DNA of 64,000 nt from Aphelenchoides besseyi (taxonomy: Eukaryota > Nematoda > Chromadorea > Rhabditida > Aphelenchoididae). Both the position numbers and the translations under genes were made by a program. The notes beneath the pieces were generated by a model. The model had not been told where the DNA came from. It saw nothing but the letters and a program-made list of their open reading frames with translations, and ran no database searches. The DNA lies in NCBI GenBank assembly GCA_024699855.1, contig JAMPIQ010000001.1, positions 558,001 to 622,000 on the forward strand, in the 5' to 3' direction. Positions 11,328-24,168 of the stretch are shown in pieces. How positions within the stretch are numbered: position 1 is the first letter of the stretch; each line of letters begins with the position of its first letter.

Positions 11328-12393
11328 ATGTCGAGAGTGGCAGTGCACGAACGACGTCGACGAAATGGATGGTCGCTGCCAATTAATCCACTTCAGGTCG
11401 GTGATACCTTGAGTTTGGATTTCAACTCAAGGTGTTGACATGAAAGTTTTGCTTCACATATCCAATTTTTGCTTTAGGTTGTTTCTTGGGTGGTTATTAT
11501 TCTATTGAACTTGTTTACGTTGATCATCTCTTTGCCACTTCCCGGTCATCCTACAGTGCCGTTGATTTTCGCAATTGCCTTCGTTTGGATCACATTTTGC
11601 ATTCTCTACGGTAAACACATAAACGTTTGAGTTCACTTTTTGGATCTTAGCCACGAGCACCGATCCGGGAACAGGAAATTCGGTTGTTCCTGTTGCATTC
11701 GATCGATCGCTTCACAGCCACGTCATTGAGAAAAACTTCTGCAACATCTGTCAGATCAACGTTCAAAAAGGAACGAAACATTGCCGGTAAGTTCCGGGTG
11801 CAATTGGACGTTCATTCTCTTACAGACGTTGCAACAAGTGCATAGACGGGTTCGATCACCATTGCAAATGGTTGAACAACTGTGTTGGACAGCGAAACTA
11901 CAAGTATTCTTCCTTTATTTATGTATTAATAGACACTTTAAGGGCATTTCTCGTGCTGGTCGCTTCATTGGTTGTGTTTTCGTTGTGTTCGTTTATCTTC
12001 TTCCTATGGTCAATTGGACTGTTTATTACAAAAACGTCAAAAGAAGGTAATTTGAACTTTTCAAGTTGATCCTATGAAAAGTTTTCACTAGAACCTGTGC
12101 CCGATTCATTTGCAAAGGAATGGCTCATTTTTGACGTTTGGAATTGGTTCGTTCTATGCATACTTGTGGTCCTCCTTGATTCCATCATCTTGGGCTCAAC
12201 TCTCCACTTGCTCTCGTTTCATATCATGCTTTGGTTCAACGGCCAAACAACCTTTTCCTATGTTTTGAAGCAACGTAAACGCCAAAAAGTTTGTTGGAGT
12301 CAAAGGTCGAAGCCAAATCAAACGTTTTCAGCAGTCAACCGATCAATCAAGCGATCAAACTCAAAATTCAACAAAATCGCTGCCCGTTGGTGA
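11328..12393 (+). CDS. DHHC protein S-acyltransferase, ZDHHC1/11-like
   Basis: Five exons (11328-11396, 11478-11610, 11651-11786, 11826-12046, 12092-12393) encode 286 residues. The N-terminal [13 protein letters not shown] segment is characteristic of ZDHHC1/11. Two membrane helices precede the cysteine-rich domain (CNIC...[15 protein letters not shown]), and the catalytic DHHC tetrad is intact. Two further helices follow (around [18 protein letters not shown] and [19 protein letters not shown]), then a basic tail of about 50 residues. DHHC enzymes transfer palmitate to cytosolic cysteines of membrane proteins, usually at the ER or Golgi. The tail is shorter than in vertebrate ZDHHC1. A further spliced exon beyond 12393 cannot be excluded. 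Confidence 0.92.
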
Positions 12394-13078
12394 ACGACGT
12401 TTTCGTAGTAATCACGCATCACGATCGGTTGGCGACTCCACGCCGATCTCTTCTGCAAACGCCGCGCGTCCGACATGAAAGACGCGGTTTCAGCGACCTG
12501 TTGATGTAAACCATTAAACTTATTTTCGTTCGTCAAACCGTTTTGTTTTTGCGCATGTTCCTTTTGGTTTTTCTTGATGGAATAAGAGATTTATGAAAAC
12601 CAATTTGTTTCTCCGAGTTTCGATGCCCACTCGTAAAGTGCTTAAAGAAACCTTTCTTCAGTGCAGGTGAAAGACACGAAGCGTATGATCGGCGGGACAG
12701 CTGTGTGAAGACCTGAGGGCAAGAACGAAAGTGAAGAGCATAGATCCGACTATTTCGCATGGTCGAGAGTTGTTGTGTAAGCAAAAGAGCGTCTTTCATT
12801 CGGCTCCAGGTTGTGGCCCCTCCGAACGGACGAAGCGCCGTTTTTATCGTGCGGTTGCTTTCACGATCGTCTCGACTTTTGTGGCAAAATTGCGACCAGT
12901 TCGGTCGATTCGCTTGAATGGTCATTGCGCTGATTCACAGCGACTATACAGTTTTTGCGGTTCTTTTCATTTCGTGGCTCATTGTCCGGCAGTGTGCTTG
13001 ACGGCAACATTAGACGTCGAATTTCAGTTCAAATTTCTGTACGTTTGATCACAAATGTTTTGGCGGAAATCGTAGGAA
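12394..13078. other. Intergenic between DHHC and LRR genes
   Basis: Only overlapping non-homologous open frames occur in this 685-bp stretch. Nothing recognisable was seen; it presumably holds the 3' UTR of the DHHC gene and the LRR promoter. Confidence 0.45.
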
Positions 13079-14344
13079 ATGAGATTCGAACACAATCGGT
13101 TCCTTTTTTCAATTGCTTATTGTATCGTTCTATCTAGTGCTCTGCTGCCGAATCAGTATCAAGTGAGTTCGCAGATTGTCGGTTTTTTATTCAATTTCAG
13201 TTTTCAGGCAAGTTGTCCAGATGGTTGCCAATGTGAACGAACATCTTTTCAATGTCGAGACCTGGGCGAAACCTCAACCGAACTTTTTCGTCATGCGATG
13301 CCAAAGATTTTCCCCGAACTGTGAGTTCGTTTCTTTTGTCTTATTCAGCTGATTGGTTCAGCGATTCGTTGACTGTAACCGGCAATAATTTTGGCATCCT
13401 ACCATCGGAAAGCATATTCGGCAGCGATGGTCATCATGAAAGATTGTCGCTGCTCAACTTGTCAAGCAACGGAATTCGCGGTTTTGGTTCACAAACTTTC
13501 ATTGACGCATCACGTGTCGAATACTTTTATTTGAATGAAAATCGAATCAACGAGTTTTCAACCGACAAACCTCTACGTTATTTGACGTCACTGAAGCTGC
13601 TCGACCTTACCGCCGCCTTCGATGATCGAACAAGTTCACGGTAAGCAAGAAACCGAAGGGTTTTGGACAAAAATCTTTCAGTCGTCGTGCTGATCTTATT
13701 CGCTCGTTGTTCGACAGCGATCATGACTTTAACGATCTGGCCGAAGTTCTGTTGGGCTCCAATAGTCTCGAGCACATTCACTCGGACACATTTTGTCGAG
13801 TGAAATCGCTGACACGTTTGATTCTTCGCGACAACTCGCTGACTTCGTTCGAATTCGATCGTAACTGCTTCCGTTCGTTGTCACTTCTCGATCTTCGCAA
13901 CAATCGTATCTACTCGCTACCATCGACACTATGGAAACGTCTACCGCTTCTGAACAGTTTGGACGTCTCGCGCAACCCGCTGCACTGTGATTGTAATTTG
14001 CAAGAGTTTCACCAATTCGCCCGCGACGATGTGAATGCATTCTTAGCACAGGTTAGGGACCCGCATCCACACGCAACTCATATTTGTATTTCCAGCAAGA
14101 AACAACCTGTGCGTCGCCGCGCTCCGTGCGTGGACGAACGATTTTCGAAATCGAACAAAATTTCTGTCGCGGTCGCAGCGGCTTCTTCGATTGGCTTCTT
14201 TTCTTTGTTATCATCGGCGCCGCTTTCGGCGCTTACCGTTTCTTTCGAAGCGGTCGCGGCGCCGGCCGACTTCGACTTCCGTTCGTAACCAAATATACAC
14301 AATTGAAGGAGACAAACGATGAAACTCAACCGGCATTCGTGTGA
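13079..14344 (+). CDS. LRR single-pass membrane protein
   Basis: Five exons (13079-13162, 13208-13320, 13362-13640, 13682-14051, 14096-14344) give 364 residues. A signal peptide is followed by an LRRNT cap (CPDGCQCERTSFQC), about six leucine-rich repeats (LSLLNLSSNGI, LRYLTSLKLLDL, LAEVLLGSNSL, LTRLILRDNSL, LSLLDLRNNRI, LPLLNSLDVSRNPL) and an LRRCT cap with CDC and two later cysteines. A transmembrane helix follows (FFDWLLFFVIIGAAFGAYRF), then a short cytoplasmic tail without a signalling domain. The layout fits small LRR adhesion or guidance receptors; the ligand cannot be inferred. One repeat is interrupted by a Ser/Arg insertion at an exon junction, so the third intron could be placed slightly differently. 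Confidence 0.85.
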
Positions 14345-15610
14345 GAAGTCGTGCGCTCGGCTTGTGTACGACCTCGATCTTTTTTGATTATACGGGCAAC
14401 ACCCCACGATTTTCATCTTTGACGACCTTACCAACGGTTTCCTACTCATTTGTTTTGTGTCATTTACTGCCGACAATAAATTCTGTGCACTACTTTTGGC
14501 CTCATCACGAAAATCGTGGATGCTCCGCCTCTCTGATTCACACCGTGGACTTCGCAGCAAAAGGTGTCTAAACGGACAGCGACGATGTTCGCGGCCCCGA
14601 CTGTAAACGACGATTTTTCCTTTGCGCATTTCGGTGTGCAACGAGAGAACGAAACGTGTTGACTAACGGGGCGATCTTTTCTTTTTGTGCTCACTCGAGA
14701 ACTCCTCCGCTATGTGCGCAATTTGGATTTTTGCGTCCGACGCCGAAATGCAAATTTTCGCGCCGCCGCTAAATCGCTCTCCTCATTTTCGTAAGTGTTC
14801 TGGAAACGCTTTCCAACAAACGTACCGCGCACTTTCGCGATCGAGTGTACGTGATCGGCGGGAAAGCGTTTATCGGCCGATGAGTAAAACGTTTGGAATT
14901 TGCGCCAAAATTGATAACACGGGATCCGTAATTCTCCAAAGTTTTGTTCACAACCTATTGAGTGTCATTTTGATGAGAATTTTTGTTTACGACCTCCTCC
15001 CTCCAACAACTCGTCTTCCGTTCGGGTTACTCATCGTCCGGTTAACGATTGCCACCGTCGTCCAAACCTTCAGTCATCCCTTATACCTTCAGCCTATGAG
15101 GAGCATCTGAGCCGCTCTGGAGAGGTGCGTCATTGCACTTTTAGAAAAACATAGTTCGAACCTCTTCCTTTTTGCATTCTTTTCGTATTTTGTTTTGCTG
15201 TAAAGTTCACGGCCTCGACTGAGTAATCGGCACTTTCAGCGAAAAGATTCCGAAGAAAAAAACATTCCCGCTTATCATCGATTTTAATTGGCGTCCGCGT
15301 TTTTACAAAAAAGTTTCCACTTACCGTTCGCATACGCTCGTTATCACGCACATCACCTCCCGGAAAGATTATCCCGCCATTTCGAACTGCGTTGCGCCGC
15401 GATTGGCTTTTTGATTTTTGCGGCGAAAAGTCGCCGGTCGCTCGGCGTTCTTTGGCGTGCACACGCAAAAAACACGGATTTGCATTTTCGTGTGCAATTT
15501 TGCGGCCAAAAAATTTTTTCGATTTTCAGGAGACGCAGAAATTTTCATAATTGGCGGACGTTTCGGTCCCCACGCAGTTAACACCCGCCGGTATTCTATC
15601 GAAGTTTGCA
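14345..15610. other. Upstream region of the ERM gene
   Basis: This 1.27-kb stretch has no recognisable coding sequence. It is flanked by the LRR stop and the first ERM ATG, so it holds the LRR 3' UTR and ERM regulatory sequence. CG-rich purine/pyrimidine stretches occur around 15280-15560. Confidence 0.4.
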
Positions 15611-17894
<2,284 letters not shown>

Positions 17895-18319
17895 ATTAAC
17901 GTGTTTGGCGTTGAAAACTCTGCAATTTCGCCTTCTTCTTTGTTTCATGGTCGTAAAATATATAATTGAAAGAAACGTTTATTTTGATTGCAAATTTCAC
18001 TAACTTAAAATTTCACTTTTGCACTTCACATCATTCGTTGGCTGCGCACTTAAAAACCGCTTGCAATGTTCCAGATGTTGTTTGCCCAGAGACCTTTTTT
18101 CGGAGTATTCTATTTATTGAGACGAGTTATTTAATTGTTTTATTACTGTTTAAAAGCCCAGGCTAACCCATAAATGTATTAAACTTACGAATCAAATGCC
18201 ATTCCGAATAAACATTCTTAGACCGCAGACTCGACGTCACTCGCATACCAAGATTTCGGTTTCTGTTGTCTATCTTTGAAATGAAAAAAATCGAGTTTTG
18301 TTATTGTTTGTTTGAAGTG
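17895..18319. other. Intergenic between ERM and uS15m genes
   Basis: This 425-bp stretch contains the ERM 3' UTR. No conserved frame was seen. A possible acceptor (tgtttgaag) ends 2 nt before the next ATG. Confidence 0.4.
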
Positions 18320-19414
18320 ATGTTCCGCTCAATCACTCGACCCTTCCACTCAACGGTCACAGCATTGGGTCGTGCTCGCTGGCCGTATTACGAAGTGCAC
18401 GTTAAGGTCACAGATCCGGAGCGTCAAGATCCCGATTATTTCAATAAACGTGCCGCCAGTCTACCCATCGGTGAGTTTCGTTCTGTTTCACCATTGAGTA
18501 TGTGGATTGATTTGCAGATGAGAATTATATTGACAATCTGAAAAAGTTGTGGAATGAGAAGTTAAGCAACGAACGTGATCTGATGATGCGTGCATCTGAT
18601 AAGCTGATCGGCAAAACCCCCGGCGATTACGGTCTCCCGCCTATGGATCCGTTGCGTCCGCGTTTGGATTATGCAGAAGTGGAGGAATTGAAAAACGCTC
18701 CGGAATCTGTGAAGAAGATTTTCAGCGTCGAGTACGGAGTTCGAAGTGATTACACGAAAGCGTGTAAGAAAGATTTCATCGACTTGGTCAAATCGCATCG
18801 CTACGAAAAGAACTCGTTGCAAATCAAAAGTAAGAAGACCAACCATCAAAGAAGTTTATCCATCGTTTGCAGTTGCTTGGGCTACCGTTCAAATTCGACA
18901 ATGGACGGCGCTAGTCGAGGATCTAATGTCGAGAAATCCGAAGAAGCCCAGCTGGTTGAACAATCGAATTCTTCTGATGATTAACTATCGTCAAAAGATG
19001 CTGCGATTTCTTCGCGAACAAAACTACGATGAGTTCTGTCGCATTCTGAACGATTTGAACATTTCCTACCAAATACCGAAGCAACCGGAACATGTCAAGA
19101 CACGAAAAGCGTGGTCGGAGCACGTTCTACGACAACGAGTGGACGCCGAAAAGGAACGTCGTCTCGAGGAATTGCGTGCCAAACTGGAAGAGTCATCAGT
19201 TGAACGTTTGGCCGAACTCGACAATCAGTTGAAACAATTGGACGAGCAGAAGAAGAAAATTGCGAATCAAATTGAGGATCTGCAACGATTGGAAAATCGT
19301 ACTCCCGTCGGCACATTCGATGTCTACGAGCCGAAATTGGTTGAGGAGTTTTTGGTCTACTCAGAACACATCGATCTTTTCTATCATCCGCCTCCCCTTC
19401 ATCAGTCGCACTGA
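18320..19414 (+). CDS. MRPS15: Mitochondrial ribosomal protein uS15m
   Basis: Three exons (18320-18470, 18518-18829, 18873-19414) give 334 residues. The N-terminus (MFRSITRPFHSTV) is Arg/Ser-rich, as expected of a mitochondrial presequence. The S15 core is recognisable in exon 3: ILLMINYRQKMLRFLREQNY followed by DEFCRILNDLNISYQIP matches the helix pair of human MRPS15 (QRKKMLKNLRNTNYDVF). Beyond the core lies a long charged coiled coil (about residues 235-295), also a feature of metazoan uS15m. The protein binds the small-subunit rRNA early in assembly of the mitoribosome. The extension before the core is longer than in bacteria. The gene converges on the zinc-finger gene to the right. Confidence 0.85.
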
Positions 19415-19838
19415 TTCTTAGGTTGTTTTGAATAAAGAGATTATCAACTTTACGCAAACCTTTGGACAATTTGTTTTGCTTTCTAATTACAACCAACGAA
19501 GCGAGCAAATGCCTCCATTATTTGAACGAATGTAAACTTACACTTCTTCAGACAACAATTTTATTGTCATAAGAAGTGATAGGTGAAAATTGCGGGAATT
19601 AATCATGGAAACAAATGTTTAACAAAAGTTACTGTTGTTATTGGGACAACTAGAAGCTTGTGACTTTTGAATATACAAAACAACTTTTAAAAAACAACAA
19701 CAAGATGCCCGTTTCATGGAATTGAATCAACTGGTGAGTCGGACCGGTTAACAACAAACAACTGATTTGGTCGATTGATTACGAAATACACGGAAACAAA
19801 GCCTAACCGATTCCTGAAAAACCAATGGATTACAAATT
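19415..19838. other. Convergent 3' intergenic region
   Basis: This stretch separates the ends of the uS15m and zinc-finger genes. AATAAA occurs just after the uS15m stop (near 19430). No other feature was recognised, except that an alternative last exon of the zinc-finger gene would end at 19803. Confidence 0.4.
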
Positions 19839-21745
19839 CTAAGAAATCCGCTTACCGTTTGCTGCGAGAATCGCCGGATCACAAGTGCTGAAAACGAGAT
19901 CTTCGACGATTTCGGCGATCTCAACGCACACATTCAACTTCTCTCTCCAAATCCAAACGTCCGAGACCTCCATTTCTGCTGATTCCAACCGAATTTCTGT
20001 CGAATTCAGTGGAGACTCATCGACACGTTTGCGTTTACGAGTCCTCGCAACCAATTTATCCAACTTCTTTGCCGAAACAGGTATCTGCGAAGGTATAAGC
20101 GGTAACTCTGATGGTCTTTGTTTTTGCATAATGTTGAGAGTCGGATTACGAATTCGAATTGGTGGCGGAAGAACTGAAGGTTGAGTGGTGGCAACGGACA
20201 ACAATTGAGAATGAAAGCCATTCGATGGAGAAGATTGTGGAGACAATGATTTGAACGGTGGTTCTGTATTCATATTGTTCGGAAGTTGATCACGCCGAAG
20301 ACAAAGAAACGTATACTTGTTCATGAATAAGTGCAAGTCGTTCATTGATGGTGTTGATCGGCCACAACGACTGCTCCACGCCTGAATACGCTTAGATTCG
20401 AGAGTTTTTCGATATTCAGCAGGGATGAAAATGGAACGATCGTGTTTGTTTGGCGGATTGAAAAGACGACAGTTAATATGATTTGTTTTTAGATGTCGAG
20501 AGTATTCGACCGTTGTACTGAATCCCACACTCAAATTGCAACGACATCGCAAAATGTGTCGACATTCGTGGAGTTCAAATCCGATTCGTGACGGAAATCC
20601 GGTCATACAGACTGAACAAAACATGCTGAAACTCAAAAAATGCTGAATGTCAAAAGAAATGATGACTTACCGATTATACACATGCGCGTGCTCCTTCTCG
20701 TAGTGTTCGCGTTGATTCTTCGGTAAAGGAACAAGTATGCCATCGGCGTTGCCCGCACACAAGAAGCAAAAGGTTTGAGCCAAACAGTCGTAGACCACGT
20801 GTTTGAAAGCGTGGTATATGTTCTTCAGTTTTCCCATTTCTCCAAACGATTCAAGACAGCAAGGACACGAATAGTCATCGTTGTCCTAAAACAGAATATA
20901 ATCGGAAATCAAATGAATTTAACTTACCGTTCGCATATGCATTTCCAATAAGTGGTCGATTGCATGCAGCGAGTGTTTCAAAGGTTGGTCCGAGTATTTA
21001 ATCGTACATAACGGACACTTCTCAAGGTATTCCAGATGACGTTCCATGTGATTAACGAAGTCTATGGGTCCTTCAAGTACTTGACCGCAGAAGAAACAGA
21101 TGTAGTAACTGCACCTGTCCTTGCTTTGATCGTCGTTCGTTTCCAATCCGGATCGTGTGTTTTCAGGCGAATCATCTTCGAGTTCAATTAACTCAATCAC
21201 TTCTGAATTTTTTGGTGTTGACGACGGCAAGATCGGCAAATCCGATTCAAAGGACTTCCGTGTTCGTGGAGTTCGCGCTCGAGGGATCCGCGTAAACAGA
21301 ATCCTGCGCGCATGTCCGTTTGCTGGTGACGAATTGGTAGCTGGAAGTGGCCGCGTCTCGGTTGGCGGTTTATGTCCGACAAATCCGTTGATTGAAACGG
21401 ATTTGTACCATTCTTCAATCTGAAAAAACAATGCGTAATTTCAACTCAAAATTGAACACCACAAACCTGTGCATTGAAGAGCGTGCCGTTTTCGTTTGAC
21501 TTTGTCGAAAGAATGCCCTGAAAATATGAAAGCAATTGTGCTTCAATGAAAATAACAGAAAATAAAAAACTTACCGCGCGAGTTAATGGATTCATTGAAT
21601 CCAGAAGTTCGCTGAACTTCTTCTCGACGTCGTCCGTTGCCGACGTCCGCGTTTCGTCTTCAGATACCAATTTCGTGTCCGAATCAGTGACTCCGACGTG
21701 CTCACGAATGTGGCCGTTCTGCAACGCTTCCAATTCACGCGCCAT
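19839..21745 (-). CDS. C2H2-type zinc-finger protein, family unknown
   Basis: The start at 21745 (MARELEALQNG) and exons 21575-21745, 21467-21517, 20928-21419, 20671-20885 and 19839-20625 keep one frame (571 residues). Cys/His pairs suggest several degenerate C2H2 fingers: CFFCGQ...HMERH, CPLCTIKY...HAIDHLLEMH, CPCCLESF...HAFKH, CFLCAG...HYEKEHAH and CSVCMTGF...HECRH. Spacing departs from the classical linker, so tandem DNA reading like a KRAB protein is unlikely. A Ser/Thr/Pro/Arg-rich stretch links the second exon to the first finger. The C-terminal third includes a basic nuclear-signal-like run (RTRKRKR). A good donor at 19855 would instead splice to a tiny last exon ending at 19803. A nuclear role is inferred only from fingers and basic run. 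Confidence 0.7.
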
Positions 21746-22315
21746 TACAACCCCAACCAAAAGGCTGAAAATTGATCAGGTACGAAAATCCGCTAACAAC
21801 TTGCACGCTTACACAAAAACAACGAAATTTTTAAGAAATAACAAAAGCAAAGACTGCACAAACAAAATTGAGCATTAAGTTTTTGAACTCCGAGATATTC
21901 GTTTTAAAGCCCAACTTTGAAAACAAAATCGTGAATTGCTCAAGTTGCAGCAGCACAAGCTTATTGAAATAAACCGCAAGCCCGTTGAGACGAGTCGCTC
22001 CTTTCGTTGTGGGAGGCAAGCTCAAAGGCCTATGAACAAATGGACGCTGAGAATAAATGTGTTTGAACATGAGTAAGTTCAAGTTACCAAAACGCAATGA
22101 TCTGAGGAAGAAACCGATAATCAATTAACTCAATTGATTCCCCAGCGCTCTTCTTCCTACTACAAAAACTCTGCGATCAAAAACTAGTGATCGCCACGAT
22201 ATATGCAAATTTTTGTTTATGATAAACTTCCCATTCAAAAATCATTTTTTTGGTTGCGTCCTTCAAGTTCAACAGCAATCGTTTCTTCTCCAACTAAAGT
22301 TTCTCAACACCAAAT
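21746..22315. other. Divergent promoter region, zinc-finger gene and glutamine synthetase
   Basis: This 570-bp stretch lies between two divergent starts. It contains no conserved frame. AT-rich tracts lie near 22190-22260, upstream of the glutamine synthetase start. Confidence 0.45.
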
Positions 22316-23726
22316 ATGTCCGCACACTACAACTTCAACGTGAAGTTGCCACTCGGAACTCCGACAATCGATCAGGTCAATCGAAATCATCAATGAGATG
22401 AAAATCCAACACCTTTCAGTTTCTTGGCATCAAACCACCGCAAAAGTGCCAAGCTACTTATGTTTGGATTGATGGGACCGGCGAGAATTTGCGCAGCAAA
22501 ACTCGTACGTTGAACTCAACTCCACACTCTCTTGCCGACTACCCGGTTTGGAACTACGACGGTAAACTTCAAAAGTCTTTGACTCATTGACATTTCGACC
22601 TTTTAGGCTCAAGCACTTATCAAGCTCGTGGTCGTGATTCCGATCTCTACTTGCATCCACGTGCCGTCTATCAAGATCCGTTTCTTGGTCCAAATGCTCG
22701 TTTGATTATGTGCGACACGTACACGTACCAAGGCAAGCCAACCGGTTAGTTTTTCATGCGCAAGAAAATTAGTTTGTATTGCAATTTTCAGCAACCAATT
22801 ATCGTTACGATTGTGCTGCAATTATGTCTCGTTGCGCGAAAGAACATCCGTGGTTTGGAATGGAACAAGAGTACTTAATGTTGGATCGTGATGGGGTGAG
22901 GAGCTTTTTAAGTTTTAATCAAATTTTGTTTCCAGTATCCATTGGGTTGGCCGAAACACGGATTTCCGGGCGAACAAGTACACAGATGAAGTTTGCCAAG
23001 TTGAATCGAGTATTTCAGGGGCCATACTATTGCAGTGTTGGATCTGATCGTAGTTTTGGTCGTGAAATCGTTGAAACTCATTACCGCGCAAGCTTATGGG
23101 CTGGTATCAACATCTGCGGAACGAATGCCGGTACATTAACGTTAGAGGGAATTTACCGTTTTTTTTGGAGAAGTAACTCCCGGTCAATGGGAATTTCAAG
23201 TCGGACCATGCGAGGGCGTTGATATGGGAGATCAATTATGGATAGCTCGTTATCTTTTGCATCGTGTTGCGGAACAATTCGGGGTTTTGATTACTTTGGA
23301 TCCGAAACCAGCAGTCACGTCGACTGGCGAATGGAACGGTGCCGGTTGTCATTGCAATTTCTCCACTAAAGCGATGCGTGACCCCAACGGTTTGACGGCA
23401 ATCGTAGCAGCAATGCCCAAACTCGAACGTTTTCACACTGAACATTTACTTCATTACGATGCGAACAACGGAGTGGACAACATGCGTCGTTTGTCCGGTC
23501 GTTGCGAGACTTCTGATGCCAAGAAATTTTCGTGGGGAATTGCGGATCGTGGAGCGTCTGTTCGTATTCCACGCCAAGTTGCCGAAGACAAGAGGGTTTG
23601 TTGATGCGAACAAAAACCTTTACAATCGATTTGTTTCAGGGCTATTTGGAAGATCGTCGACCGTCTTCCAACTGCGATCCGTATCGTGTGACTGCGCGTA
23701 TTGCTGATGCAATTCTTTTGAACTGA
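22316..23726 (+). CDS. glul: Glutamine synthetase, eukaryotic type II
   Basis: Eight exons (22316-22375, 22420-22561, 22607-22744, 22792-22895, 22936-22977, 23019-23130, 23171-23595, 23640-23726) give 369 residues, the standard length. The enzyme makes glutamine from glutamate, ammonia and ATP in the cytosol. Visible signatures are WNYDGSSTYQA, the metal/substrate segment [11 protein letters not shown], the ATP-loop segment [14 protein letters not shown] and the arginine substrate site RGASVRIPR, followed by [12 protein letters not shown] near the end. No catalytic substitution was noticed. Start choice: MSAHYNFN is the first in-frame Met and gives the usual N-terminus. The gene is divergent from the zinc-finger gene and 442 bp upstream of condensin H2 on the same strand. 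Confidence 0.96.
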
Positions 23727-24168
23727 TTTTGACTTTGTACTCAAAGAAATAAACGAGAAAATTAGTTTGACAATGAAACTAAGAACAGGGGGGTTCTCCA
23801 GCTTTGCTGCTCCATCTTCTTTTCACACGAATTACTTTGTTTTGTAGTTTATAGCTGTTATTACCGAATTTAATTTTCTTGTACTTTTTGTTGAAGCCGA
23901 ACTACAATTTCCTCAGTTGGATATCAGAAATTCAATAAAACGAATCTGAGGTCGAATGCCTGAACTGCAAGAAAATCGATTGGAAGGAATCAGTTTTTTT
24001 GCTTTGAAAGTTGGTCAATTTCTGTTAAGTTGGGGGGCGGACGTTTTCATTGGCATCGACTTTTACACCAACGCTTTTTTCTTTTCGATTGCGAACATCG
24101 AAACCTCGAGTTTCATCTTCCTCGTCATTTTTTTTTGTTTTCAGACGCTGGTCGTCAACCACACAAGA
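23727..24168. other. Intergenic between glutamine synthetase and condensin H2
   Basis: It begins with the glutamine synthetase 3' UTR (AATAAA near 23747). A strong pyrimidine tract ending ttttcag lies at about 24138-24144, 24 nt before the next ATG, so it could be a trans-splice or 5' UTR acceptor. Confidence 0.45.
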